Assembly: GCF_001553455.1 (NCBI RefSeq) | Contig: NZ_BBOX01000130.1 | Location: forward strand, 1-41,825 | DNA from: Streptomyces hygroscopicus subsp. hygroscopicus | GTDB taxonomy: Bacteria; Actinomycetota; Actinomycetes; Streptomycetales; Streptomycetaceae | Reading direction: 5' to 3' | Length of the DNA stretch: 41,825 bases | Shown here: one piece after another, positions 31,751 through 40,185 of the stretch | Layout: each line of letters starts with the position of its first letter | Numbering within the stretch: the first letter of the stretch is position 1 | Notes under the pieces: generated by a model | What the model saw: the letters and a program-made list of their open reading frames with translations, nothing else | Database searches by the model: none | Told to the model about the DNA's origin: nothing | Position numbers and translations under genes: made by a program

Positions 31751-31983
31751 TGGGGGACCGCTGGCGGATCGAGGTGGACCGCGGTGTGTGCATCGGCTCG
31801 GGGATGTGCGTGAGCACCGCGCCCGGCGGCTTCCGGCTCGACGGGGCGCGGCAGTCGCATCCGTCCGAGGCGGAGGCCGAGCCGTCCGAGGCGGTGCTGG
31901 CGGCGGCCGAGGGCTGTCCGGTCGAGGCGATCGCCATCCGGCTGTCGGACACCGGTGAACCGGTCTTTCCACCCGATGAGTAG
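31750..31983 (+). CDS. 3Fe-4S-type ferredoxin (P450 redox partner class)
   Basis: 77 aa; its ATG overlaps the ALDH stop (TGATG). Cysteines C14 and C20 (CIGSGMC) and C56 (EGCP) give the three-ligand pattern of single [3Fe-4S] ferredoxins that serve actinobacterial cytochromes P450. No P450 is adjacent here; the nearest is the CYP125-like gene at 12902. The operon with ALDH suggests a hydroxylation-then-oxidation pathway shared with that P450. Confidence 0.85.
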   Translation: MGDRWRIEVDRGVCIGSGMCVSTAPGGFRLDGARQSHPSEAEAEPSEAVLAAAEGCPVEAIAIRLSDTGEPVFPPDE

Positions 31984-31994
31984 AAGCCGTGGGC

Positions 31995-32045
31995 AGAGGC
32001 CGGAAGCAGAAGCCGGAAGTAAGAGCCGGGAGCAGAAGCCGGGCC
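31995..32045. repeat. Short AGCAGAAGCCGGAA-type repeats
   Basis: Three to four degenerate 14-bp units (GGCCGGAAGCAGAA, GCCGGAAGTAAGA, GCCGGGAGCAGAA) lie between the convergent ferredoxin and LuxR genes. Confidence 0.5.
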
Positions 32046-32059
32046 GCCGCCGGCCGGGG

Positions 32060-32686
32060 TCAGACCCAGCCCGCGCCCTGCGATATGCGTATGGCGTCCA
32101 CGCGGTTGCGCGCACCGGTCTTACGGGTGATCGAGGCGAGGTAGTTGCGTATCGTCCCGGTGGACAGGTGGAGCGTACGGGCGATCTCCGGGATGGAGGC
32201 GCCGTCGGCGGCCAGGGACAGCACGCCCAGCTCGCGCTGGGTCAGCGGGATCTCGGCCGCCTGGAGGAAGCCGTATCCCAGCGCCTCGTCGACATAGCGC
32301 TCCTTCCTCGCCACCTGCCGGATGGCCTCGATCAGCCGCTGGGGCGGGGCGTCCTTGTCGACGTAGCCGAGCGCTCGGGCCTCATGGGCGCGGCGCAGCG
32401 GACCCGGCCGCTCGGCGTTGACCAGCACCAGCAGTCCGCAGTCGCCGTTCTCGCCGGAGGCGGAGGCGGAGGCGACGATCTTCCCTAACTCCCCCTTGCG
32501 CGCCACCCTGTCGGAGGCCGGGCAGTCCGCGTCCACCACGCACACATGCGGCTGTAAGGAACGGGCTCTGCTACGCGCGTCGCGCCAGGAGCACGCGGCA
32601 GCCTCGATGTCCGGTTCGGTTCCCAGCAAAGACGCCAGGGCCGACCGCAACAGACCTGAATCGTGTACCAGAAGTAACCTGATCAC
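32060..32686 (-). CDS. LuxR/NarL-type response regulator (DesR-like)
   Basis: 208 aa from the GTG at 32686, preceded by GTGGAG; a GTG at 32698 is an alternative. The receiver domain has a phospho-Asp candidate in CVVDADCP and Lys in YVDKDA, but the acidic pair at the N-terminus is reduced to one residue (LVHDSG). The C-terminal HTH is intact (LTQRELGVLSLAADGASIPE and LHLSTGTIRNYLASITRKTG). No sensor kinase is adjacent. It may be controlled by a ligand or a distant kinase. Confidence 0.85.
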   Translation of the reverse strand: MIRLLLVHDSGLLRSALASLLGTEPDIEAAACSWRDARSRARSLQPHVCVVDADCPASDRVARKGELGKIVASASASGENGDCGLLVLVNAERPGPLRRAHEARALGYVDKDAPPQRLIEAIRQVARKERYVDEALGYGFLQAAEIPLTQRELGVLSLAADGASIPEIARTLHLSTGTIRNYLASITRKTGARNRVDAIRISQGAGWV

Positions 32687-32870
32687 GAATTTCTCCACCC
32701 CCCACGATGCGGTTCTCTTGTCGCGCGCCGTTGTCGCTCTGTCGCGCGCCGTTCATGAATACCGGGATTGGGCAGGGCGTGAACGCGGAATTTGAGCCAA
32801 GAGGGGGCGCGAGGGCGCACAAACCACTCCCAGGAGCTTGAAAGGGCGCAGAGATTGACGCGTGCGCCCC

Positions 32871-32987
32871 TGGTGTCGAATCCCCTGGAGGTCGGATCCG
32901 GTGGTGTCGGATCCGGTGGTGTCGGATCCCCTTGTGCCGGATCCCCTTCTGTCGAATCCCCTGGTGTCGGATCCGTCCGGTCAGCTA
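32871..32987. repeat. 15-bp tandem repeat after kstR-like gene
   Basis: GGTGTCGGATCCGGT and variants (GGATCCCCT, GAATCCCCT) repeat about eight times at 15-bp spacing. The array runs into the stop codon of the TetR gene at 32981. Read rightwards it stays open, but codon content argues against a gene. The space 32700-32870 shows nothing convincing. Confidence 0.7.
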
Positions 32988-33595
32988 GCCGGAGCGGGGG
33001 CCGTGAGGTCGATCAGCCGGCAGACGGTCTCGATGTCGATCTTGACCTGGGCGATCGAGGCGCGCCCCGAGAGCCAGGTGATCAGCGCCGAATGCCAGGT
33101 GTGCTCGATGACCCGGACCGCGGAGAGCTGCTCGGCCGTCGGAGGGTCGGCCAGGCCCATGGCATCGAGGATGATCGCGGTGGTGAGCCGGGAGACGGTG
33201 TCCACCTCCGGGCTGACCGACCGGTCGGCGAAGGTGAGGGCGCGCACCATCGCGTCGGCCAGGTGCGGTTCGCGCTGCAGGGCGCGGAAGGCGCGCATCA
33301 GGGTCTGGGCGACCCGGGCGGCCGGCTCCTCCTCGGTCGGTGGCCGCTTGCGCAGCGTCTCGTGCATGTGCTGCAACTGGTCCTGCATCGTCGCGACCAG
33401 CAGATGCACCTTGGAGGGGAAGTAGCGGTAGAGGGTGCCGAGCGCCACGCCGGAGTGCTCGGCGACCTCGCGCATCTGGACCGCGTCGAAGCCGCCCCGG
33501 CCGGCCAGCCGGGCGCTGGTGTGCAGGATGCGCCGGCGGCGCGCCTCCTGCCGCTCGGTCAGCTGCAGGGCGGCCGGCTTGACTTCTGCGGTCAT
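32981..33595 (-). CDS. kstR: TetR-family regulator, KstR-like
   Basis: 204 aa from the ATG at 33595. The HTH region (FDAVQMREVAEHSGVALGTL, then YRYFPSKVHLLVATM, residues about 36-70) is close to mycobacterial KstR (YEAVQMRAVADRADVAVGTL, then YRYFPSKVHLLVSAL, from memory). The recognition helix and start of helix 4 are almost identical. The ligand domain keeps LADAMVRALTFADRSVSPEVD and HTWHSALITWLSGRAS. KstR represses cholesterol catabolism and is released by 3-oxo-steroid CoA esters. Exact consensus sites lie 91 bp upstream of its start and upstream of the divergent operon. Symbol by similarity; the effector in this host could be another CoA ester. Confidence 0.7.
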   Translation of the reverse strand: MTAEVKPAALQLTERQEARRRRILHTSARLAGRGGFDAVQMREVAEHSGVALGTLYRYFPSKVHLLVATMQDQLQHMHETLRKRPPTEEEPAARVAQTLMRAFRALQREPHLADAMVRALTFADRSVSPEVDTVSRLTTAIILDAMGLADPPTAEQLSAVRVIEHTWHSALITWLSGRASIAQVKIDIETVCRLIDLTAPAPAS

Positions 33596-33685
33596 GTGTC
33601 CCACTTCGGATGTATTGCGTCTGCGGGTCGGCGACAAGCGGACATCGTGCATGATGGCAGGACAGGACCGGGCCCTGCGAGCCAC

Positions 33686-33699
33686 TGGAACTCGTTCTA
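33686..33699. promoter_or_regulatory. KstR-type operator upstream of the tetR gene
   Basis: TGGAACTCGTTCTA matches TnnAACnnGTTnnA at every fixed position. It lies 91-104 bp upstream of the regulator ATG, consistent with autorepression. Confidence 0.6.
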
Positions 33700-33920
33700 G
33701 GCTAACGCGGGTGGTGTCCGGAGCACCCGGGTCCGCGCGGTTGGCGCAGGTTGCCGCCGGGGCCGTGCGCGGCCGGTCCGGCGGGGGCCGGCCCGGCACA
33801 CACCTCCGTCGTCAACTTCTCCTCGGCGCCTCGGCTACCGAGTGGTAGGGATCACCTGCCCCGGTCCCGGAGGGGCCATCCGGGGCAGGTATCTTCGAGA
33901 CTCCTCAGCCGATGCGTTAG

Positions 33921-33956
33921 TGAAACTTGTTCTAGATAAACGGAAGCGGATACGCT
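33921..33956 (+). promoter_or_regulatory. Promoter with overlapping KstR-type operator
   Basis: TGAAACTTGTTCTA (33921-33934) matches TnnAACnnGTTnnA exactly. A -35-like TTGTTC (33928-33933) overlaps it and is 17 bp from a -10-like TACGCT (33951-33956). The GTG of the glycosyltransferase follows at 33988 with AAGGAGGG. A repressor bound here would block the operon. Confidence 0.6.
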
Positions 33957-33987
33957 CCCGCTGAACTGCACCAAGGAGGGGGCGCGA

Positions 33988-35325
33988 GTGACCGCAGAGG
34001 CCGCGCAGGAGACCGGGGCCGACCCGCTTGGCGCAGTGCCCCCCACCGCCACCGACGAACGGCCGCTGCGCATCGCGCTGCTCAGCTACAAGGGGAATCC
34101 GTTCTGCGGAGGTCAGGGCGTCTACGTACGCCACCTCTCCCGGGAACTCGCCCGGCTCGGCCACACCGTCGAGGTCATCGGCGCCCAGCCGTACCCGGTG
34201 CTCGACGCCGAGGAGGGCGTCACCCTCACCGAACTGCCCAGCCTCGACCTCTACCGCCAGCCCGATCCGTTCCGTACGCCCCGGCGCGAGGAGTACCGGG
34301 ACTGGATCGACGCCCTGGAGGTCGCCACCATGTGGACCGGCGGCTTCCCCGAGCCGCTCACCTTCAGCCTGCGCGCCCGCCGCCATCTCGCCGCGCGCCC
34401 CGGCCAGTTCGACGTCGTCCACGACAACCAGACCCTGGGATACGGGCTGCTGGGCCTGGAGCGGATCGGCTTCCCGCTGGTGACCACCATCCACCACCCG
34501 ATCACCGTCGACCGGCAGCTGGAGCTGGACGCCGCCGAGGGCTGGAAGCGGCGCCTGTCCGTGCGCCGCTGGTACGGCTTCACCCGGATGCAGAAGCGGG
34601 TGGCCCGGCGGCTGCCCTCGGTGCTCACCGTCTCCGGCTCCTCCCGCCGGGAGATCGTCGAGGACCTCGGGGTGCGGCCGGACCGGATCCACGTGGTGCA
34701 CATCGGCGCGGACACCGGACTGTTCTCGCCCGACCCCGCCGTCCCGGTCATCCCCGGGCGCATCGTCACCACCTCGAGCGCCGACGTGCCGCTCAAGGGC
34801 CTGGGGTATCTGGTCGAGGCGCTCGCGAAGGTCCGCGCCGAGAACCCCGGGGCCCATCTGGTGGTCGTCGGCAAGCGGCCGCAGGAGGGGCCGGTGGCCG
34901 CCGCCATGGCCCGCTACGGGCTCGAAGGCGCCGTCGAGTTCGTCAAGGGCATCAGCGACGCCGAACTGGTGGACCTGGTGCGCGGCGCCCAGATCGCCTG
35001 TGTGCCCTCGCTGTACGAGGGGTTCTCGCTGCCCGCCGCCGAGGCCATGGCCACCGGCACTCCCCTGGTCGCCACCACCGGCGGTGCGATACCCGAGGTC
35101 GCCGGCGTGGACGGCGAGACCTGCCTGGCCGTACCGCCCGGCGACGCCGACGCGCTCGCCACGGCCCTGATCCGGCTGCTCGGCGACGCGGACCTCAGAC
35201 GCCGGCTGGGCGCGGCGGGCCGTGAGCGGGTGCTGCGGCGCTTCACCTGGGAACAGGCCGCCCGCGGCACCGTCGAGCAGTACCGCGAGGCCATCGGCGC
35301 GTCCGCGCGATCCGCCCGCGGCTAG
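33988..35325 (+). CDS. GT4-family glycosyltransferase
   Basis: 445 aa from the GTG at 33988. GT-B fold with the N-terminal GGQGVYVRHLSRELARLGH and a C-terminal nucleotide-sugar site: STSSADVPLKGL-like and PSLYEGFSLPAAEAMATGTP, with the conserved E-x7-E. The donor is probably UDP- or GDP-sugar and the acceptor unknown. First gene of a three-gene operon with a methyltransferase and an (alpha/alpha)-barrel protein, under a KstR-type operator. Confidence 0.87.
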   Translation: MTAEAAQETGADPLGAVPPTATDERPLRIALLSYKGNPFCGGQGVYVRHLSRELARLGHTVEVIGAQPYPVLDAEEGVTLTELPSLDLYRQPDPFRTPRREEYRDWIDALEVATMWTGGFPEPLTFSLRARRHLAARPGQFDVVHDNQTLGYGLLGLERIGFPLVTTIHHPITVDRQLELDAAEGWKRRLSVRRWYGFTRMQKRVARRLPSVLTVSGSSRREIVEDLGVRPDRIHVVHIGADTGLFSPDPAVPVIPGRIVTTSSADVPLKGLGYLVEALAKVRAENPGAHLVVVGKRPQEGPVAAAMARYGLEGAVEFVKGISDAELVDLVRGAQIACVPSLYEGFSLPAAEAMATGTPLVATTGGAIPEVAGVDGETCLAVPPGDADALATALIRLLGDADLRRRLGAAGRERVLRRFTWEQAARGTVEQYREAIGASARSARG

Positions 35326-35449
35326 GGGGCTTTGCGATGGATCTCCGCGGCGTCGCGACGCCCGGCACGCCCTCCCGCCGCACCGGCCGAAGCCCCGCCC
35401 CCGCTACCTCCCCCCGCCCCACGATCCCGCCGGACGAAAGCAGACCCCC

Positions 35450-36193
35450 GTGCTGACCGTCGATTTCTCCCGCTTCCCCCTCGCCCCCGGCGATCGCGTC
35501 CTCGACCTCGGCTGTGGCGCCGGCCGGCATGCCTTCGAGTGCTACCGGCGCGGCGCCCAGGTCGTCGCGCTCGACCGCAACGGAGAGGAGATACGCGAGG
35601 TCGCCAAGTGGTTCGCCGCCATGCAGGAGGCCGGGGAGGCCCCGGCCGGCGCCACGGCCACCGCGATGGAGGGTGACGCCCTCGCCCTGCCCTTCCCCGA
35701 CGACAGCTTCGACGTGGTCATCATCTCCGAGGTGATGGAACACATACCGGACGACAAGGGCGTGCTCGCCGAGATGGTGCGGGTGCTCAGGCCCGGCGGC
35801 CGGATCGCCGTCACCGTGCCGCGCTACGGCCCGGAGAAGGTCTGCTGGGCGCTGTCGGACGCCTACCACGAGGTCGAGGGCGGCCACATCCGCATCTACC
35901 GCGCCGACGAGCTGCTGGAGAAGATGCGCGAGGCCGGACTGCGGCCCTACGGCACCCACCACGCCCACGCCCTGCACAGCCCCTACTGGTGGCTCAAGTG
36001 CGCCTTCGGCGTGGACAAGGACGGCGACCAGGCGCCGCTGCCGGTGCGCGCGTACCACAAGCTGCTGGTGTGGGACATCATGAAGAAGCCGCTGGCCACG
36101 CGGGTCGCCGAACGCGCGCTGAACCCCGTCATCGGCAAGAGCTTCGTGGCCTACGCCACCAAGCCCCACGCACCCCGCGAGGACCGGGCGTGA
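35450..36193 (+). CDS. Class I SAM-dependent methyltransferase
   Basis: 247 aa from the GTG at 35450. The SAM pocket is VLDLGCGAGRHAF (17-29), with VALDRN after it and LPFPDDSFDVVIISEVMEHI in the middle. The C-terminus contains YWWLKCAFG and a helical extension. It resembles small methyltransferases next to GT4 genes in mycobacteria (Rv0224c/Rv0225, from memory). The stop overlaps the next gene (GTGA). Substrate presumably a glycolipid or sugar; unproven. Confidence 0.85.
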   Translation: MLTVDFSRFPLAPGDRVLDLGCGAGRHAFECYRRGAQVVALDRNGEEIREVAKWFAAMQEAGEAPAGATATAMEGDALALPFPDDSFDVVIISEVMEHIPDDKGVLAEMVRVLRPGGRIAVTVPRYGPEKVCWALSDAYHEVEGGHIRIYRADELLEKMREAGLRPYGTHHAHALHSPYWWLKCAFGVDKDGDQAPLPVRAYHKLLVWDIMKKPLATRVAERALNPVIGKSFVAYATKPHAPREDRA

Positions 36194-37290
36194 CGGCGCT
36201 CGGACCGCGCCCGGGGCCCCGCACCGAACGGCTCGCGCTGCCCGGGGTGCTCAGCCCCGGACAGGTGCTGCGCACGGTCGAGGGCATCGCCGCCGTCCAG
36301 CACCCGGACGGCGCCATACCGTGGTTCCGCGGCCACCACCTCGACCCCTGGGACCACACCGAGGCCGCCATGGCCCTGGACGCGGCCGGCGAACACGAGC
36401 GCGCCGCGGCCGCCTACCGCTGGCTGGCCCGGCACCAGAACCCCGACGGCTCCTGGTACGCGGCCTACCCCGACACCCCGGACGGCGTGGCCGCCGCCGA
36501 ACCCACCGACCGCGGCCGGGAGTCCAACTTCTGCGCCTACGTCGCGGTCGGCGCCTGGCACCACTACCTCTCCACCGGCGACGACGCCTTCCTCGACCGG
36601 ATCTGGCCCACCGTCTTCGCGGCCGTCGAGTTCGTGCTCGGGCTGCAGCAGAGCGGCGGCCAGATCGGCTGGCGGCGCCGCGCCGACGACACCGTCGACC
36701 CCGACGCCCTGCTGACCGGCTCCTCCTCCGTCTACCAGGCGCTGCGCTGCGCCCTGGCCATCGCCGAGCACCGCGAGGAGCCCCAGCCCGACTGGGAGCT
36801 GGCGGCGGGACTGCTCGGCCACGCCATACGCCACCACCCCGAACGGTTCCTCGACAAGCGCCGCTACTCCATGGACTGGTACTACCCGGTCCTCGGCGGC
36901 GCTCTCACCGGCGCCGCCGCCAAGGAGCGCATCGAGGGCGACTGGGACCGCTTCGTGGTCCCGGGGTACGGGGTGCGCTGTGTCTCCCCCAACCCCTGGG
37001 TCACCGGCGGCGAGAGCTGCGAACTGGCGCTCGCGCTCTGGGCGATGGGGGAGTCGGACCGCGCCGTGGACATCCTGCGGTGGATCCAGCCGCGGCTGCG
37101 GGCCGAGGACGGGATGTACTGGACCGGCTATGTCTTCGAGGACGACGCGGTCTGGCCGGAGGAGCGGACCACCTGGACGGCCGGGTCGCTGCTGCTGGCC
37201 GTGGCGGCGCTGGGCGGCGACGAGGCGACCACGGCCGTCTTCGGCGGCGAGGGCCTGCCGCGGGGGCTGGACTCGGACTGCTGCGGCTAG
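36190..37290 (+). CDS. (alpha/alpha)6-barrel prenyltransferase/hydrolase-like protein
   Basis: 366 aa from the GTG at 36190, overlapping the methyltransferase stop. Helical-barrel repeats: HPDGAIPWFRGHHLDPWDHT, RHQNPDGSWYAAYPDTPDG, ESNFCAYVAVGAWHHYLSTG and GLQQSGGQIGWRRRADDTVD. It is typically annotated prenyltransferase, but the acidic DPWDHTEAA and the architecture equally suit a six-hairpin glycosidase. No DxDD cyclase motif is seen. It probably acts on the product of the upstream glycosyltransferase. Confidence 0.75.
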   Translation: MTALGPRPGPRTERLALPGVLSPGQVLRTVEGIAAVQHPDGAIPWFRGHHLDPWDHTEAAMALDAAGEHERAAAAYRWLARHQNPDGSWYAAYPDTPDGVAAAEPTDRGRESNFCAYVAVGAWHHYLSTGDDAFLDRIWPTVFAAVEFVLGLQQSGGQIGWRRRADDTVDPDALLTGSSSVYQALRCALAIAEHREEPQPDWELAAGLLGHAIRHHPERFLDKRRYSMDWYYPVLGGALTGAAAKERIEGDWDRFVVPGYGVRCVSPNPWVTGGESCELALALWAMGESDRAVDILRWIQPRLRAEDGMYWTGYVFEDDAVWPEERTTWTAGSLLLAVAALGGDEATTAVFGGEGLPRGLDSDCCG

Positions 37291-37339
37291 GTGTGCCGAC
37301 CGGAGAGGTGGGTGACGCCTGCGGCGGGCTGTTCCCCTC

Positions 37340-37635
37340 CCGGCCCCTTCCCCTGACTGGGGCTCTGCCCCGGACCCCCGGGGCCAAGCCGCATATCGAT
37401 GCCGCGGGAAGGGGCGGGGCGGGGAAAGGGCTGCCGGGCACCCGGTAACGCTCCGCTGGAACTGCCTCGCCATGCCGTCGATCATTCGCGACGCCGTCGT
37501 GGCTGGCCGCGCCCACGCGGCGGAGCCGCACATCGACACAGCCCCGCGCCCCTTCGGGGCGGAGCCGAGCCCCCGGGGGTCCGGGGCGAAGCCCCAGTTG
37601 TGGGAAGGGGCGGGGGCGGGGAAAGGGCTGCCGCA
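37340..37635. repeat. Dispersed Streptomyces palindromic repeat region
   Basis: Two related blocks (37340-37440 and 37520-37632) share GGGCTCTGCCCCGGACCCCC-like, GGAAGGGGCGGGG and GGGAAAGGGCTGCCG modules in mixed orientation. The intervening CTGGCCGCGCCCACGCGGCG with GAGCCGCACATCGACACAGC is a sequence I have seen repeated across Streptomyces genomes. The 353 bp between genes otherwise show no CDS. Confidence 0.65.
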
Positions 37636-37642
37636 GGCGTGC

Positions 37643-37936
37643 CTAGCCGCGGCGGAGCCGTCCGGCGATGGCGTGGCCGATGAAGAGGTACACCACGGCC
37701 GGGAGACCGTAGTTGAGGACGGTGCGGAGCCAGTCCGTGTCCATCGTGAAGAGGTCATGGGACCAGCCCGCGAGCCAGCTCGCCGCGTCGTGGACCACCG
37801 TCACCAGGTCATTGGCGCGGTTGGCGTCGAGAAGGGCGAACAGGATCCAGAGGCCGAGGATGACGGCCATGACATCCGCGGCGACCGCCACGACGGTCGC
37901 CGCCTGATTGCTTCCGTGGCGATAACTTCGTGACAT
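37643..37936 (-). CDS. Small two-TM membrane protein
   Basis: 97 aa. TM1 is near residues 13-38 (AVAADVMAVILGLWILFALL) and TM2 near 70-90 (LNYGLPAVVYLFIGHAI). It is Gly/Arg-terminated. Resembles short conserved Streptomyces membrane proteins of unknown role. It is downstream of the LLM gene and separated from it by a weak hairpin. Confidence 0.7.
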   Translation of the reverse strand: MSRSYRHGSNQAATVVAVAADVMAVILGLWILFALLDANRANDLVTVVHDAASWLAGWSHDLFTMDTDWLRTVLNYGLPAVVYLFIGHAIAGRLRRG

Positions 37937-37958
37937 GCCTCACGTGTTGCCGTCCGAG

Positions 37959-37975
37959 GCGGGGCCAAACCCCGC
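37959..37975 (-). terminator. Weak hairpin after LLM gene
   Basis: GCGGGG-CCAAA-CCCCGC, a 6-bp stem, 50 bp past the LLM oxidoreductase stop and upstream of the small membrane gene. Confidence 0.4.
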
Positions 37976-38025
37976 GCGGCCGCACACCCGTACGACGATC
38001 GGCCGCCCCGCGCGTACGAGGCGAT

Positions 38026-39036
38026 TCAGCCCGCCAGCTCCGCCAGCACCCGCAGCGTCTCGGCGTCCGGCGCCACCGCCAGCAGGTCCGTCACCGGGCC
38101 CTCGCGCCACAGCTCCAGCCGTTCCGCGATCCGCTCCCGCGGCCCGACCAGCGAGATCTCATCGGCGAAGGCGTCCGGCACCGCGTCGATCGCCTCCGCG
38201 CGCCGGCCCGCCAGGAACAGCTCCTGCACCCGGCGCGCCTCGGCCTCGTAGCCGAAGCGGCCCATCAGATCGGCGTGGAAGTTGCGGGCCGCGTGGCCCA
38301 TGCCGCCGATGTAGAAGCCGAGCATCGCCTTCACCGGCCTCAGCCCCTCGGCCACATCGGCGCACACCCGCACCTGCGCCATCGGCGCCACCATGAAGCC
38401 GTCCCGGGCGTCGGCCAGCGCCTCCCGGTACAGCTCCGTACGCGACGGCGACCAGTACAGCGGCAGCCAGCCGTCGGCGATGCGCACGGTCTGCGCGATG
38501 TTCTTGGGCCCCTCCGCCCCGAGCAGCACCGGGAGTCCGGCGCGCAGCGGATGGACGATGGGCTTGAGGGGTTTGCCCAGTCCGGTGGCGTCCGGACCGG
38601 CGTACGGATGCGCGTGGTACCGCCCGTCGAGCCGCACCGGCGCCTCCCGGGCCAGCACCTGCCGGATGACCTCGACGTACTCGCGGGTCGCCGTCAGCGG
38701 GCTCTTGGGGAACGGGCGCCCGTACCAGCCCTCGACCACCTGTGGTCCGGACAGCCCCAGGCCCAGCATCATCCGCCCGCCGGAGAGATGGTCCAGGGTG
38801 AGCGCCTGCATCGCGGTGGCGGTGGGGGTGCGGGCCGCCATCTGCGCGACCGCGGTGCCCAGGGCGATCCGGCTGGTGTGCGCGGCGAGCCAGGTGAGCG
38901 GGGTGAAGGCGTCCGAGCCCCAGGACTCGGCGGTCCACACCGAGTGGTAGCCGAGCCGCTCCGCCTCCCGGGTGAGTTCCAGATGGCGGGGATCGGGGCC
39001 GCGGCCCCAGTAGCCGAGCGCCAGACCGAGCCGCAT
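38026..39036 (-). CDS. LLM-class F420-dependent oxidoreductase
   Basis: 336 aa from the ATG at 39036 (GAGGGGG upstream). Luciferase-like monooxygenase TIM barrel: MRLGLALGYWG, ESWGSDAFTPLTWLAAHTSR, LDHLSGGRMMLGLGLSGPQV and a C-terminal GPRERIAERLELWREG. In actinomycetes this subclass normally uses cofactor F420. The substrate is unknown. Transcribed alone. Confidence 0.87.
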   Translation of the reverse strand: MRLGLALGYWGRGPDPRHLELTREAERLGYHSVWTAESWGSDAFTPLTWLAAHTSRIALGTAVAQMAARTPTATAMQALTLDHLSGGRMMLGLGLSGPQVVEGWYGRPFPKSPLTATREYVEVIRQVLAREAPVRLDGRYHAHPYAGPDATGLGKPLKPIVHPLRAGLPVLLGAEGPKNIAQTVRIADGWLPLYWSPSRTELYREALADARDGFMVAPMAQVRVCADVAEGLRPVKAMLGFYIGGMGHAARNFHADLMGRFGYEAEARRVQELFLAGRRAEAIDAVPDAFADEISLVGPRERIAERLELWREGPVTDLLAVAPDAETLRVLAELAG

Positions 39037-39132
39037 GGGAGCCCCCTCGTTCCGCCGGACAGGGTGGACAACCACGGCTGACGGCACGTCAGCCGCACAC
39101 CGGCCGGACTGTACGGGCCGGGGCCGCGCATG

Positions 39133-39176
39133 GCAACGGCCCCTCGCCCGGTGAAACGCGGGCGAGGGGCCGTTGC
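39133..39176 (-). terminator. Strong 17-bp stem terminator
   Basis: GCAACGGCCCCTCGCCC and its exact complement flank a 10-nt loop, 32 bp past the stop of the membrane protein at 39208. Confidence 0.75.
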
Positions 39177-39207
39177 GGTGTGCGTCATGGGAGACGCGGG
39201 AAGCGGA

Positions 39208-40023
39208 TCAGCCGCGCTGGATCCCCGTGGTGTCCTGCAGCACGCCGCGGCGGCCGTCCTGCGTCTGGGCGACCAGCGCCTGACCGCGCTGCTCCACCGC
39301 GAGGTACCAGGTGCCGGGGGCCAGTTCGGCGATGGTGCTGGACGAACCGTCCTCGGCGTACAGCGGACGGGCCACCGGAACCGCGAACCAGAACGGGGCG
39401 AAGTCGCCGCCGGGGGCCGCCGGGGACGGGGCCGGCTGGCCGCCGAAGGACTGGCCGGGCTGCGGCTGACCGGGCTGCGAGCCGTACGGCGCGGGGGCGC
39501 CGGGCTGGGCACCCGGGCCCGGGTAGCCGTAACCCGGCTGCACTCCCTGGGCGCCGTAGGGGGACGGGGCCGGGCCGGTGGCGTTCATCAGCGGGGCCTT
39601 CAGGGCCGGGACGCGCTGGGCGAGCAGCGCGACGGCCGCCATCGCCAGCGTGGCGATCAGGCCGAGGATCTGCCCGACGCCCTTGTCCACCCCGTCAGGG
39701 CCACCGATGATCGTCCACAGCGAACTCCAGGCCGCGAAGACCGCCAGCGCCGAGCCCCACTGTTCGAGCGAGAGCCCGAACAGGTTGCGGCCCGCTGGCT
39801 GGAAACGTGCGGAGACGATGAGCACCGCGGCGATGATACCGGCGAGGAAGATCGACGGCAGTACGGGGAAGAAGGCGGACTTCCATCCGTTCTCACCGGC
39901 GTCCCGGCAGAAGCTGTTGCCACCGCAGTCGACGGTGTAGAAGTCGAGGAAGGAGGCGATGAACAGCAACACCGCTGCTCCGATCACCACGCCGTCGCCT
40001 CGAGTGAGCGAGCGGATGTTCAA
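39208..40023 (-). CDS. DUF5336-like membrane protein
   Basis: 271 aa, probably from a TTG at 40023 preceded by AAAGGACC. Four TM segments in the first 150 residues (VVIGAAVLLFIASFLDFYTV, SIFLAGIIAAVLIVSAR, LAVFAAWSSLWTIIGG, LIATLAMAAVALLA) with two Cys in the first loop (DCGGNSFC). The C-terminal half is Pro/Gly/Gln-rich (YPGPGAQPGAPAPYGSQPG), then a final compact segment (APFWFAVPVARPLYAEDGSS). Typical actinobacterial envelope protein of unknown function. Confidence 0.72.
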   Translation of the reverse strand: MNIRSLTRGDGVVIGAAVLLFIASFLDFYTVDCGGNSFCRDAGENGWKSAFFPVLPSIFLAGIIAAVLIVSARFQPAGRNLFGLSLEQWGSALAVFAAWSSLWTIIGGPDGVDKGVGQILGLIATLAMAAVALLAQRVPALKAPLMNATGPAPSPYGAQGVQPGYGYPGPGAQPGAPAPYGSQPGQPQPGQSFGGQPAPSPAAPGGDFAPFWFAVPVARPLYAEDGSSSTIAELAPGTWYLAVEQRGQALVAQTQDGRRGVLQDTTGIQRG

Positions 40024-40185
40024 GGTGAGGTCCTTTGTCGGTTTCGTCTGTACGTAGCGCTGCCGCCAGGCGCGTAGCGCGAAGGCGTCGGGGGTGGGCC
40101 CCATCGTACGGGGGAATCGCCCTGGGGAGTCCGAGGGTGTCCCATCGGTATCCCGGTCGTGACCTCCCGTTCGGTTGAGGGAGCG

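Noticed and set aside
32862..33425. Plus-strand repeat protein (DPVVSDPVVSDP...) reading through the 15-bp array
   Set aside because: It is antisense to the KstR-like gene for most of its length and the repeat part reflects the 15-bp period.
37441..37635. Short protein starting MPSIIRDAVV
   Set aside because: It lies in a dispersed Streptomyces repeat that recurs in genomes without coding role.
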